64,000 bases of DNA, from assembly GCA_033026295.1 (NCBI GenBank), contig CM065182.1, positions 7,998,001 through 8,062,000 on the forward strand, read 5' to 3'. The position numbers and the translations under genes are program-made. Of the stretch, positions 1 to 14,100 are shown in pieces; within the stretch, counting starts at the first letter, position 1, and each line of letters starts with the position of its first letter. The stretch is from Channa striata (Eukaryota > Chordata > Actinopteri > Anabantiformes > Channidae). The notes under the pieces were generated by a model, which saw nothing but the letters and a program-made list of their open reading frames with translations, was not told the origin of the DNA and did no database searches.

Positions 1-371
1 AATAAAAACCTTAAACGATACTACAAAAAAATTACTTAAGTCCTCATCCGTATGCTAATAACTTTTCCATTTCCTTTAAACCAGATACTGCAAATGCCAC
101 TTTAGAGAAAATGACTCCTTGGAGGCTCAGAGACAGTCACAGAATGGATGTTCTGCCAGTTAATACTGACATGAATAAAATGTCTGCGCTCGCACTAATA
201 TTATTCTGGATATCTGCTGTATCATACACCAATCAGTCACATCTTACATTTAAAAATATACATTAAATTACAACGTCTCCTATCTGAGTATCACTGAAAT
301 TTGTCATATAACACAACAATTTCCTGTTACCCTGGTCTAACCTCCATGTTCTTCTTGTGTCTCGTCTTCAG

Positions 372-518
372 CCCTGGTGACAAGCAGCAGGGTGGACTCA
401 GCGATTAAATGCCCCCTTGGACAGTTCCCATGCGGGAACCTTAGCGAGTGCCTCCCACAGGCGCTGCAGTGTGACGGACACAGCGACTGTCCAAACGGAG
501 CTGACGAGCGGCGCTGTG
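372..518 (+). CDS. rxfp2: rxfp2 exon: LDLa module
   Basis: The acceptor is tcttcag and the donor gtaagt. The exon starts with the last two bases of a codon and ends in phase 1 after CGCTGTG. It encodes a complete LDL-receptor class A module with six cysteines (CPLGQFPC ... CDGHSDC ... ERRC) and the DxxxD..DE calcium-binding acidic set. In RXFP1/2 this module is needed for receptor activation rather than for primary ligand binding. Confidence 0.93.
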
Positions 519-3500
519 GTAAGTGTGTATGCGAGTGTTGTTCGCCATCTCAGCCACATTGTCACCTCTGGAGACGCTTTGGCATTTGCCTAAAGCTGTA
601 ATTGCTTCTGTTGGAACCCAGCCTCGAGTTTTCGGTGCAGTTGTAAATATAAACCTCTCATGGCCAGCGCCACAAACTCTAGGTTATTTACGAGCTTATG
701 TAAGGAGAGCACAAAAAAACCTGGCATAGTGTAATTTTAAATATGACATAATCACAGAAAGGTTCTGCACAGAGTAGCTTTGTATGTCAAACACGGGGAA
801 AAAACACACGTCTCCAAGATGCTGGTGAGAACTGACAGTTGCTGTTCGTCCCTCCATTCACAGAGGAACCGGCAGCTCATCAGAGGATTACTGAGCCCCT
901 CACTGACAGCAGCTTTCAGCCAGTGAGATTAAGCATCCTCCGGGGAGAGCTCATAGACTCGTATTCCATTCTGACAGCTTATTATAAAGATGTACTGCCG
1001 GAGTCATTCTGCTCTGTTGCATGTGGACTACAAACCAAAAAAAGTCATGATGTAGCACTAAAGGAGTCTGTTATTTAAAGGCTGCATCCTTTGTCGTGGC
1101 ATAATCGAAGACAGAGCATTTACCACTGCGTTTGTTTCACCACGTTATAAAAATCATGCAAACATTTTCTCGACTTCTCGCCGTGTGATCTACTGTTTTA
1201 CCTCCAGACCTTCTGGAACCTCCTGTAACGTCTCAGGATCCGTGACCCTCCAGTGCCTTTGTGGGCCCTGGAAAAGCCTCCTCGCACTCAGTAATGTGAA
1301 CGACCATGACACTGACAACCAGAAAATGAGTGCATTAATTAAATAAAGTACACAAGAGAAAGGGGGAATATTTCAAAAAGGACAACTTGTCTTTCCTGGC
1401 GCCTAGTTTCTGCGAACTGTTTTGTTTGAAGTTATTATTCAAGACCAAGTTGCTAATGTAGTGGATATTTACTCTTCTGTGACAACCACTGCAGCATTAA
1501 AGCTTTAAGCAATAATCACTTTTATCCATGAGAGGCATTAGAAATGAGATAAACAACGGTCATGTGAGAAAAGGTACTGCATTAGAAACATTTCTTTCTT
1601 TTCGAAAAGTGTATTTTCTGCAAGGTAAAATTTATATTTATAAGCCAGATGAAGAAGCACAAATTAGGGTTGTGCCTGTGCCTTCTCACAAGAAGCAGGA
1701 ACCCATTCTGTGCTCTGCCTTCTCCTAGTTCCCACACTCATCATCAGGCAGCCTGCCCTCGCTGCCGTGCTGTGCAACATTAAAACATGGACTTTAATGA
1801 TGGGCTTCATCCTTAGATTTGTCCCAAATCTTCTTTGTTTTTGAAGATAAGAGGTGGCTCACTGAAATCTTGATCACTTGTTTATCAAAATCTGCATTCG
1901 AGCCAAATGGAATTTTTGATTTGTGCAATTTAATTTGTACAATTCATTTTTTCATAAAGTCCAAAAATAACGAACAACCCTCAAAAAATTGGAAATTAGC
2001 GTTTTGGTTCTCAGCTGTCTACAAATGTTACTAATCCAAATGACCACAAAAGACAATAGCTGTGTCTCTGCATATGTCGTAATTATGTTATAACAGATTC
2101 CAGCTTTGAGCTTTAACTCCCAGATTTAGATTATGTTTAAAATCATTAAGATAGTATTAAACGGTTTGTTGTCTGCACGTCTTTCCTTACCTGACCCCTG
2201 GACTGTTCCCAAATCAGTTCCTGCCTCTTTTCCACCTCCATCTTTTGCTTCAAATCTACTTATTGGCCAGCTTTGTTCCTTCATCGTGCATCCTGAGAAT
2301 ATGTCTTTCCTGTTTTCTCTCACCACATCTGTACAATCTAATACAGCTGGTTCTAAAGTTTTGGCCACCCTTTTAAATTACATGAGAGAGCAAAACTTTA
2401 GAATCCCAGTACGACTTCATCACCCACAATCACCTGAATATAGACACAGAGTAGAATTATCTACTACTACTATTCTGACAGTTTCAACTTTAAACTGAGT
2501 TATGTTTGACCTTGTAGATGTCAAATTCATGACTGAGCTTTTGTAGCATTGCATTAAATTGTACAGGTGTACCTAATATTGTGGCAGACTGTGTATATCC
2601 TAATTAGACATGCACAACAATAATCCTAACTCCATGTGGTGTGGAGTTACTTTCTCGGAGCATCAAGGAGCAAAGGGCTGGTGCTTCAACACCCCCCTGT
2701 GCACTTGTCTGTTCTGTAGAAACTCTCACCTTTCTTTGGCTCATTTCATCTTTTGTGCTCGTGAACGGCATTTTTCTGAAAATCAGAATTTCTGTGGCTG
2801 TGAACCTTGACAAAAGAGGACAAAGCGAGAAAAATCACCTTCTGTCACTGATGCTCGTCATCGCTGGAGCTGGTTTCTAACTGTGTTCACTCGCAGCCTT
2901 CGGTGCCGAGTCCCTGTAAGCTGAGGCTGGTACGCACACAAAATGCCTTAGCTTCCTTTCAGAGACAAGAGAGTCGTCTGGGAGACAAGTTAGAAAACCA
3001 GTCAGTCAAAAGCAGCGTGATGTGATATTATTTTTGACAGCTTGTTGATGTTGTGCTGCACTGGTGCCAGTTGCTGAGTACAACTCATCTTAATGCTGCG
3101 ACAGAGAATTACCTTAAGTAATGTTTTGAGTGGAGCCGACTCTCAGCTCTCTTTAAATGTTCTTTTATTTCCTTCTGTTTCTGAGGTAATGTATTAAATG
3201 ACAGGGAGTTGGACTAAACTGCGTTTTAGCTTCTCCTCTTTGGTCCCCTGGGCTGCATATTTCTCACTCTTCGCATTAAAAGTTTATTCCTGGAGGGTGA
3301 CGGCCCAGAACCTTGAGGAAGTCATCCAAGCTGTAAGGACATGGCTTCCACTAATTGAATAATTTGGCCAAAGACAACCCAGAGGAAAACTGTGCTGCTG
3401 CAGGTTTTCTTTTCTATGTTTACTGAGAAAATAATTCACGTTGGTCTTTCTCTCATGAAGAGAAGAAGAATATATATCACCGTAAGAGAAAACACTCCTG

Positions 3501-5096
3501 TAACTGTGGTCGTAAGAACTGACCTCTCTGAAAAAAACTGGGAACTCAGAGTTTTTCCCCAACATGTAGAGAGTCACACACACATCGATGAGAGGTGGGG
3601 ACGGACTAACTTCCTACATTGATCCACCTCAGCTTACTCATGACTGTCGTAGCCAGCTCCCGTTTCAGACCTGGCCTCACACTGTTTCCCATTCCTCTTT
3701 CAGTCTGGTCCAAACTGAGAGTACGTTAAATAAAATGGATTTGTCTTTGTTGCCAGTTTCTTTTTCCCTGTGAGGTTATTTGGCCACTGCCCACAGATTT
3801 TCGTCGTTACATTTAGCAGGAAGTCGAGCTGCAGATGCCTGTTTGGCTTCAAGTTTCTGATAAAACAGTCATTCTAATAAATATGTTTTAGTCCATCTCA
3901 ATTGTAAGAGACAAATATTTCAGTATAATTGCTTTTTACATTTGAATGTCACGAAGTTTAGCGGTACTGTAGACCAAGAGCTGAGACCTTTTTAAGGGCT
4001 TAGAACGGGATCAGAGTGAATTAGGAATCCATGCAGATTAAAATCACATGCCAACAATAAAACCGTCTAAATGGAAACGAGCAGTTCTGAATGTTCCTTT
4101 CCTCTGTCCCAGATGATGAATTATTATTATCTTGTTCTCTACTCTGCTGACACTGATTTTTCCATTACAGTAGAGTCCATCCAGCTGTGTTCAGTGGTGC
4201 AGAAATAACCTAACTGTTGCTCCTTACTTGGCTCTGCAGGAGACAACGTCGGATGGGCCGACTTATTTGGTGGAATAGTGCAACACAAAACCAATTTTCT
4301 GGACCAGTACTTCCATCGTGGGTGCTGTAAGTGTGTTTGTATACAATATTTGTGCCAGTATGCTTTTATATCTACATATACTGCGTTCATTTTGCAATAT
4401 TAGATTTACTTGTTTTGGTGAAATTTACAAAAAAAACTAAATACAATTTCCCAACAAATACATAATGTGTGTAATGTGTTTAGTAACGTGTGGGGACAGG
4501 CCAGCTTTACTTTACAATGAAGGACTCCACCTCCATTCTCCTTCCCCATCAGTGTGTACCTGTTACAGCAGGACTTATTGTACTAAATAAGGCTCCGCTC
4601 AGAGTGGAGGTGCAGGTGATAATGTTCGCTTTCATTCTGCAAAGATGGCTGACTGTCACTGTCTCCGTAATACTATATTAATAGATGCGAGGTGAAAACA
4701 CATTTTCACATAGTTTGGGAGAAAAAGCTTAATATAGAACTGGCGACCAAATGTTAAAACCACATTCAGGTAAATACGGTGGCCAAAACATTAGAACCAC
4801 GTCTTAGAATATTATGCTAACTGGTGTGATAAATAATGATGTAAAACTAGAATTCATGGCAGTGATGGGTTGCATTCGATTGCACAGATGTACTTGATGA
4901 AGTGGTCAGCGTGAAGTGTGTACTCTGATGTATTTTGTGTGTGTGTGTGTGTGTAGTCTTGCAGCAGTATCCAGCGAGTTGCGACTGCATACAGACAGTT
5001 GTCGAGTGTGTGGAAGTCGACCTGCAGGATGTTCCTCTTCTCTCTCCAAATGTTACCTGGCTGTAAGTGTCCTCTGACTGTAATGACTTTGTCTAA

Positions 5097-5133
<37 letters not shown>

Positions 5134-8100
5134 AACTTTCTTTGTGATTACCAATTTAAAGCTGTGAAGCCAGTGCAGGGCTTGAGTGCAGCTCTAAGGG
5201 TCAGGACACAACATGCCGACCGATGGCCATCAGCCAGTGCCGGGCTGTTGGGAAGCAGTCATTAGTCTGGTCCTCATGCTGTTCCTGCACCATAACCGCT
5301 GCTTCCTGCCTCCTGCCTCGCAGCATTAGGAGCCTAAATAGCCTTTAAATCTCCCCGTGTGACAGAGTGTAGCTTGCCTTTAGTGGTGTAGGGAGTGACT
5401 GACACGTTTGCCCTTCGGGTCTTACAGCTATAGCCCTTTGTGCTGCCTGCTGACACGGTTCTGCCTGAGCCCATATCCTCGACTTATCTCAGCTCGGCTC
5501 TGCTGATACTAGCTCTCGTACTTTAAACTTCCCATGCTGAACTACGACTGACATGGAGCACTGGAGTTTTACTCCAGTCTTACTGTGACACGAATGATTC
5601 AACTTCTGCTCTTCTGACAAAGCAATCGGACTGTTCTCCAGTGAATAAACACCAGATCTTTAGTTTCAGCAGTTTCAGCCATTCTCGCTGCTTCTTTACT
5701 GCTCTTTTCTTTGCCCATTCGCATCCCTAAGCCCCAGATTTAACACTGATGATCTCGTTTGTGATAATCTGCTAAAAATAATAAGAGTGTGGTGGTGGAT
5801 GGGATGACGGGGGTTCCTGGATGAATCCGAAGTTTAGAGGAAGGGCCAGAGACAAGGGGTCACACTTGTTAGCGTCTCTATGGAAACCCTTCCTCCATCT
5901 GAGCCCACTTCACCTGCAGGGGACTCTTCAGACACTAGACGAGCACCAGTCATCTACACATCTCCGAGCATGAAGGCAGGGGTGCAGGTGTTTCCTGTGC
6001 CGGACTGAACAACCCTTCACCTCCGTCTTTGATCACACTTTTAATTGGAGGATCTTTATGCTGCATTTTTCGCACACTCCACCCTCTGTGTATGGCCTTA
6101 ACATTTCGTCTGTTTAAACTTTCTTATGATGCTCGCTGGAGGTCAAAACTGTGATTGCTGTAATTGCTGGGAGATGCTTGTGCTTGTGGGAGCTGGGGAG
6201 CTCAGGGTCATGGGCAAGTGAGTGAGTGAAGTAAGTGAGCGTGTGAATAAAGTAAGTAAGTGATGAGACCAGACACATCTGCATGTCACTCTGCCAGATT
6301 AATAACTATACTTAAGCCATTTGATGCACTGTTGACAGTTATTGTGCCTTTTAGCATCAGTGCATCCATTTTCTATATTATTTGGACTTTTCTCAGTCTT
6401 CCATTAAAAATTTACAGACATGTAGGGCAGCAAGAAGAATAGAAGACACATTGTTAAATATTTTTAACATAACACAATCAGTTATGCTCTCCTGAGGCTC
6501 TGAGCCACTGAGACATCCTCAGGATTATCTCAGCTGGAGCTTGGAAGGGACTGATTTTAAAATAAAAACTGCTTTGCTTCATTCATTTGAATAGGTTGGT
6601 TTAGTTGTTTAAGATTTGTATTTCCTTACTTGCTCTGCCCAGTTCTCCTCTCCCAACTCTGAAGCAGCTCTAATTCACTCATTATGCTCCACCGTCTCTC
6701 TCGAAAGCCCTTTAGGTAGCTGTAGTTATCAAATTACAGCAACTAAAAATCTGATCAAGCCAAAATCATCGCTTCTCCCTGACTGGACAATGGGCCGAGC
6801 CTCACTCAAAACGCTGTTGCGGTGCCAGTAACGTTCAATGAGTCTGTTTCACTGGCAGCTGTGATTTAAAGTAGAAAATTGCTGAAGTAGCCCGTCAGCA
6901 TTAGTAAGTAAATCCTAAGTTACCTTAAAGAAAAGCTTACAAACCGATTGCCTAGGAACTGCTTAATTTTTCATGCTCATTCGTCAGTGTGTCCATGCCT
7001 TCTAGGTACTAATTAGAATTTCTAGTGTATAAAGTAGTGGTATTTTTAATTTACAAGTGTTTTAAAAGCCTGAATTATAAGACTCAGAACGACGATGCAC
7101 CAAAGCTTCCTAAATAATACATAACCTGCATTAACAAGTGCAGATATTATTCTAACCTTTAAGTCTTTATGCAATAAAACGCACAGGCCGACTGGCAATG
7201 GCCTCCACAAACGTCCTCTTCTTTGGTAGAGTTTATGACTTTTTATGACTGTGGATAATGATCATTGCTTCATTTGCCTGAGCTCAATCTGACCTTCTGC
7301 CACAAGGTCAACCTGAAAATCCTATTTGGTGCACTACATCACAAGCACGTACCTGTCAGCCACAGCATTTCAATTTTCTCATTAAATCCACTATTTAATT
7401 ATGCTGCTTTTAAGCGCATTATTTTCATAAAATTTATGCAATCAAGAGTGAAATCTTATCGTTTGCAACGTCAAGCTATGCTGGTTTGTAAAGATTATGC
7501 ATTTATGTGATCTGAATATCTGAAATATCTCCTGCCAGGAAAGAAAAAATATTCACCAGCTTAAATCTACACTTTATAATTAATGTAAAATGGTAGTCGA
7601 CAAATGAAGTTCCCACCTGAGTGAACGATGATCACACAAAGTATCCAAACTATCCTGTGGTCAGTTTACTTCCTGTTCGAAATGTCGCAGTGGAACAGGA
7701 GAACGTGTCATCATTCGTTTTTATTTTGTTTGCAGGAGAAAGTCCATCCATGATTTCGCTTCAGTCTGTTGGTTTTTCAGATCTGTTTGTCTTAGGTCCT
7801 TGGTTAGTTTTATCTTCGATGAAGTATTTTATATCATGTCATTTGAGAAAGTGCTGCATAAACAACGTTGAGTGACGGTGATCCTGGAACAGTCTGAGCA
7901 CAAGCGCTTTTTTACAGTCCCAGGTTGTTAACAGTGTCAACATATGCGGCCGTGGACGTTCACATTTATGGATCTCTGATGAGCCTGGTAAATGTGGGGG
8001 TATAAAGTATATGGTCTTTGCTGTCTTTGTTGTCATTGCGGGCTGTTTGCTGGAGATCTGTAGCCTCTTTTATCTCTACTGTGCGTGAAAAATGTTTTAG

Positions 8101-11100
8101 CATTTACTGCAGGACATTGTTCATCAAATCCATCATGGTGTCAGTGTGTGGTTTTTGTTTGGTCAAATCAGTGTGTAACAGTTGTGGTGTATCAGACACA
8201 GGTAAGAATTATTGGAAACTAAAATTCAGTACTTGCATTTTCTATGTGTGTGTGACCTTTTCAAGGGTTTACTTTGCCCACTTTGACAGATGATGGTTTT
8301 ACAATTGTGATTTGACAACAAGAACTCTGAACAAAGCTGCAGCAGTTTTGTTCAATTATTTATTAATAGTTTTGTCTTTCAATTGTCTCTGTCTGTAATT
8401 GGATGATTCGGTTCTCCAAACCAAATCATCTGTTTATGGTTTTTGTTACTATTTTCTAATTTTGCATTTTATGGGTTGTTACAGGTCGCTGAGGAGCAAC
8501 AAGATTCAAGTGTTGTCAGATTTTGTCTTCTCGGAATACTCTGTTCTACAGAGACTGTGAGTATTTTGGGCTCCGGCTCCTTATTCGTGCCTTTTCCACA
8601 TGCAGTAGATTTGTGCACTTACTTCTTCAGAGACTAAACCAAACAACAGTCGTGCACCTCTAAAGACGAGCAGGAGCTAAAAAGCAGAACTAATGATTTG
8701 TAAAAACTCCACATTAATGTAATATTATTTCAACAGCATCACCCAAAAGCGTTTCCTGTGTAACGTGAAGGATAGAGCTGTAGCCCCCTGAGTATCTCAA
8801 AGACCAGTTTTTGTGCGGTCGGAGGAAGTAATGCTCATCAGTGTAGCCAATTTCTGCTTAATTGCTGCGTTTTACAACCAACGTGGGCGGCTGTTTCCTC
8901 AGAATTTATGAAACTGAAATACACGTAAGATGCTGGTGCAGTTATCTGATCAGAGGACCACAGTAATTACACATGCTGGCAAATGAAACATTGTTACCAA
9001 ACATAATTACATAAAAGGGATTTTTGAAACTTATTCAAATAAGATTTCATTCCTAAAGATTCCATGAAGGCAAGTATTTATGAATTGAATTATTTAATGT
9101 CCAAAATGAATCAGTACTGACAGTGGCTGATGCTTTTCTTTGGTCCTTCTCCGTTATTCCAGCCTTAGACATAAAGTAAATCACCTTTAAATTATTTTGT
9201 TTTATGTACTGGCTTGACAAACATATCAATCAAATTTTAATAATAAACTTTAAAATATTTAATGTGCTGCCACATCAACATGAGGCAGTTGAGTCATGTT
9301 GATGATTTTATAATATTTCCCTTTTCAGTCATAAAGTTGTTGAGTTTTCTAACTCTCTTTACTGCAGCACAGAGTTGTTGACAATGTTTTCTGCAAAATA
9401 TAATTTCATTTAGGCACAGAAAACCTTTCTGTCAGACGTTTGCTTGAAAAATGCTTTGTGTGTTTGTTCTCTTGTTTTACTTAGAGCTTTTATCTGCAAG
9501 ACTGAACAAGACAATCTGTTGACATTTAAGTCTTTAAATTACACTTAGTCTAACACAAGAGGTCAAAATGCTGAATGTTGTTCCTGCTCAGTTTACAGTA
9601 AATGTTAGGAGAAAAGTAAAGTTAAAGTAAGTAAAGTATGAATAAACAAAAATCATAAAGTAGTTGATGTGTGATGTTACCCGTACTGAAAAATACAGTA
9701 TTCCGAGACCATAGATAAAAAATTATTTGTTTTTAATTAATTCCTCAGCTAAATGTTTTCTGATGGTGTTAATTAGCCTTTCACTGTGTTTTGTTGTCAC
9801 ACAACACACTCTACTATATCATCCCCACTGAATCTCTCCTGACTCGTTTGTCAGAACCGGCTAAAGCAGTAAACAGTACAGGACTAATTTATTTGTTAAC
9901 TTATGAGGCTGGGTCAAACAAATACAGCCGCCTTTTCGTACCGTGTCGTTTATTAGTTTTTTTCTAACTCTGCTACTGTAGCTGAAGGCTAATCTCCCAA
10001 GAGTCTATTTAAAACCACAAATCATAAAATAGTTCACAACACAATAAAATACAAAACATAAACACATTGGGGCAACGCGGTGGCGGAGTGGTTAGTGCTG
10101 CCATCCCACAGCTGGGAGGTCCACAGGTCAAATCTGTCTACAGGCTGCAGCCCTCTGCATGGAATTTGTGAGTGTCAGTGTTTGTCTGTCTGTGTGCGTC
10201 TCCCTGTGTTTGACCCATCGAGTGTGTATCTGGGAAAAGCTCCAGCACCCCGCAACCCCACACAGGATAAGTGGTTAGAGATAATGGATGGATAGACACA
10301 TGCTGTGTTTGTGCACAAACAGCCAATCTACTGCTCACTTATTCTCGATTCCATTATGACAAAGCCTCGGAATGTTTCCTGTCTAAGATGGCTATTCAAT
10401 AATAGTTTATATAATATAATAAAAGGACAAGTCATATCAATTCTGAACTTATTGCCAACATGGTACTAAATTGATTTGCACTCTTTCATTGTTCTGTAAA
10501 TTAAAGTTTATCTGCCCGTTTCAGTTCTTGTCAGTCGTAACACGAGCTTGACTGAGCGAGCTTGAACCTCTGCTGCTGTGGAGCAACCTGGAAATGAACA
10601 TGCTCAACACTGTGGAGATGAGAGTGGATTTCAGGAGAAGCCCCCCTCATCATACCCTCCTGTGAAATTTTGAGGTCCACTATCTCACATGGCTTGATGT
10701 GGGAGAACAACACTGACTATTCTCAGAAAGGCTCAGCAGTGGATGTACTTCTCTCAACAGCTGAGGAGTTTCGAGCTGATTCAGGTCTACACTGCCGTCA
10801 CTGAGTCTATCTTGTCCTCCTCCATCACAGTCTGTCCAAACAGAACAAGGGCCGACTGCAGAGAGAAACTCTGGTGCTCTCCTGCCTGATCTCCAGTACT
10901 TGTACACATCGAGAGCCAGGAAGCAGGCAAAGAAAATCACTTTGACCCCCCTAACCCTGGATCCAGCGTCTTACAGCTTCTCCCCTCTGGCAGGCGCTTA
11001 CAGAGGTCCTCATGTCAAAACCATTATACTCCGAAACAGTTTCTTCCCTCAGGCCGTCGCACGCGTTAACAGCTGACCTCCTACTTACTGATACATGCTC

Positions 11101-14100
11101 TTATCCATTCTAATGCAAACAGTGGACGCACTTAATAACTACATGCTCACACAGAAACACACACTCTGCACCTGGGCTGTTCTTACATTGTCCATTTTTT
11201 GTTTTTGTCATATTTTCATATTGCCTGTATTGTTACATGTCCATGAGAGCAACCAGTGCCCGAACAAATTCCTTGCATGTGTTAGCGTACATGGCCAATA
11301 AATTCAGATTCTGAAACAAAAGTCTAAATCTCTGTTTATATATCACATTTATCTTTCTCTTGCACCAATACTACTTCATTTTGATTATTAGCATGTGTTT
11401 CAAATCTTTATTTTTGCTAAAGTGGACTCATTAAATGCTGCCTGGAATACATTTTCCTCGTCGGCCCTCCCATGTGAGAGCGCACTGATGACTCACTCCT
11501 CCTGCTAACGTAGGATGATTCTTAATGCAGTCTGTGCTCTGTCTATATCTCCCTGAGCCGTGTCCCACACTGCACAACAGAAAGTGACTATGTGAGATCA
11601 TTTTTACAATTACTTACAGAAACTTACAGCTCACCCAGCTATTTATGCCTTTTGCATAAGCTTTTTAAAATATCAGTTATAATGTGTTTTTATTCCCAGC
11701 GACTTCACTTCTGGTACCTCTATAATCTGAACATCTTTATGCATTAAATGCAGTATTATAAGGTTTCGTCTCTGACAAGTTGTACATGTTGTTATGCATT
11801 TGGTTTTGTTTTCATATAACACAAAGTTTTTCTTTTCCACCTAGTTGACAATTGTGGTAAAATCATTTGACAAATGGTTATGTGCATACATTTGCAAGCT
11901 ATCCATTGATGAAATAACAGTATCATTGCAAACGTACATACATTTAAATTCTTTAGTGTAAATAATAAATAACAGTGGTCCCAGACGACTGCCTTGTGGA
12001 ATGACACAAGACATAGCATGTGGTGAAGAGTAAATTCTAATTTTGTATCTGACCAATGAATAAAATGTATTTTTTTTTATTTTATTAAAAAAAAAATTTG
12101 TTAACATGCTAAAGTCTATTAGTAGTGGTTAGCCATTATCTGTCATACTTTAAGTAGTGTTCAAAAGTTTGAATCCACACACTTTGAAATGACACAGAAT
12201 AAAACAAATTATCATCATATTTGGATGCACACTGAGCTGTGATGTTCCTTATTCACAAATTAAATTATTCAATTTATCAAAAGGGATTTAAACTCTTGCA
12301 CCACACTGTAACAATGGAATAAAGGTTCCCACATGGCACACAGCACTCCAGTCCATCACCCGTATTCTGGACTGTTTTCTCCATGTTCTTATAATACTAC
12401 TAAAAACAAGTCATTTTTATTGGTGTTCTTGTTCTTAACAAAATTAGTGATGTAAACAACAGCAGATTGTTTTCATCTGGCAGGTCTGTCTGCAGAATCT
12501 GCAAAAGCTTCTGATTCAAAGGCGGCGCGCACACTTACAAACACGTCCCCTTGTGTGAAATGACCATGGAAGGCTGCACATTTCTAAACTTTAATTACAG
12601 AATAAAGGTCAGGGGCTTATTAGTGTGTCATTGTTAACATTTGAGGAGGTAATTGTCCCCTGCAGTCAACTGTCCTCTGCGCACTGACGTGGAGAATAGG
12701 CTCATTAGTGTGTGAAATCTAAAAAGGGAAAGACATGATCGTACTTCAGAGGATACAACAAGCAACGAGGAATTAACTGACACTGATATCAAAGTTGAGA
12801 ATGTGTGTCTGCGATGATGCCTATATGCATTGAAACAAGTGATCTCTCACATTAAAGGACAATCATTTTCAACTAATTTTTTTCCTCTTTTTTGTTGCAG
12901 TTTTTTGCAAAACAACAGTCTCCGGCTCATATCCAAACATGCCTTCAGCGGTCTGCACAACTTAAAGAGGTTGTAAGTACAGTGCCCACACAATTATTGT
13001 CATTATTCGACGTTATTTTCATCTGGTCTGTCTTTTAAACACAATCTCTGATGAGGGTTTTGCTCGGGCATCAGATGAAGATGGAGAGACAGGACAGAAA
13101 ACAAAAGCAAGATAATAATGATACATTTTTATCACCTAAGAAATGGATTCCACTGAGATGCACAGAGCAATTAAAAATTTATATAGAAATCTCTGAACTC
13201 TGAACCCAGTTGTTATAAATTGCATTTAAAAAATCCATGAAGTGAAATTTCCGCTGAGCATCTCGTGGACATACAGTCCTCTTTAAATTATCGGAACTTG
13301 AACCTGAAATTGAACCAAATATCTTCTGTGTAGAGCAACAACGATTTAATTAGCCTCGACGTTCCAATTTTTGACGTTCCAATATTTTTGGAAGGGACAG
13401 TGGATGGCAAAGGAACGATCTGAATACAGATTTCTGCAAAAAGCATTCTACTGTCTTTCCAAACTGTCCCTGTGACACTGCAAAACCAGGACAAAGCTAA
13501 AAGGAATAAGATCAATGAAGCATCACAAATAGAGGGAGTGTGGAGCATTTCCTCTAAATGTTGCTGAAATAAGTGATTAATTGATGACGACAGTTAAAAA
13601 CAGACTTTAGATAATTGGTTAGTGCAAATCCTTTCATGCCTCTGTATTTGATAAGATAAGATAATAGATAATAGTAAAAAAGTCACTGTGGGTATTTGTA
13701 TGTGAACTTTATGGATCTTTGGGAGTCAAAAAAACGACTCTTCCGTAGACGACATCCAAACCTGTTTCTGTGCTTCTCTCGTTTCCCTCAGGTTTCTCAG
13801 TCAGAATTTGATATCCTCGCTCAGCCCCGGTGTGTTCAGGGATCTCCATCAGTTGGAGTGGTTGTGAGTTACACACACGCGCACCTACACATACATGTGT
13901 GTTTGTGTTGTGCGCTCCGCCGCAGTCATCACGTCCGTATGGGATAATTATGCTGTGTTTTTAGTGTAGTTTTATTTTTAACGGTTAGAATATATCTGCT
14001 GCTTTTTCCGTACATGGGCACATTTAGTCCTTTGGCAGACGTTTTTTATCCCAAGGCATGTGGAATTTATTTTTAGTTTTTGCTTTGTCATTTAGTTACC

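Noticed and set aside
2133..2498. 121-codon open frame in an rxfp2 intron
   Set aside because: No conserved motif; chance frame.
10069..10140. tRNA-like sequence with A and B boxes
   Set aside because: It does not fold as a tRNA with a clear anticodon arm, and it is followed by a SINE body; it is the SINE head.
12140..12400. gtgttcaaaagtttgaatcc, possible Tc1 end
   Set aside because: The matching stretch is too short and nothing recognisable follows.
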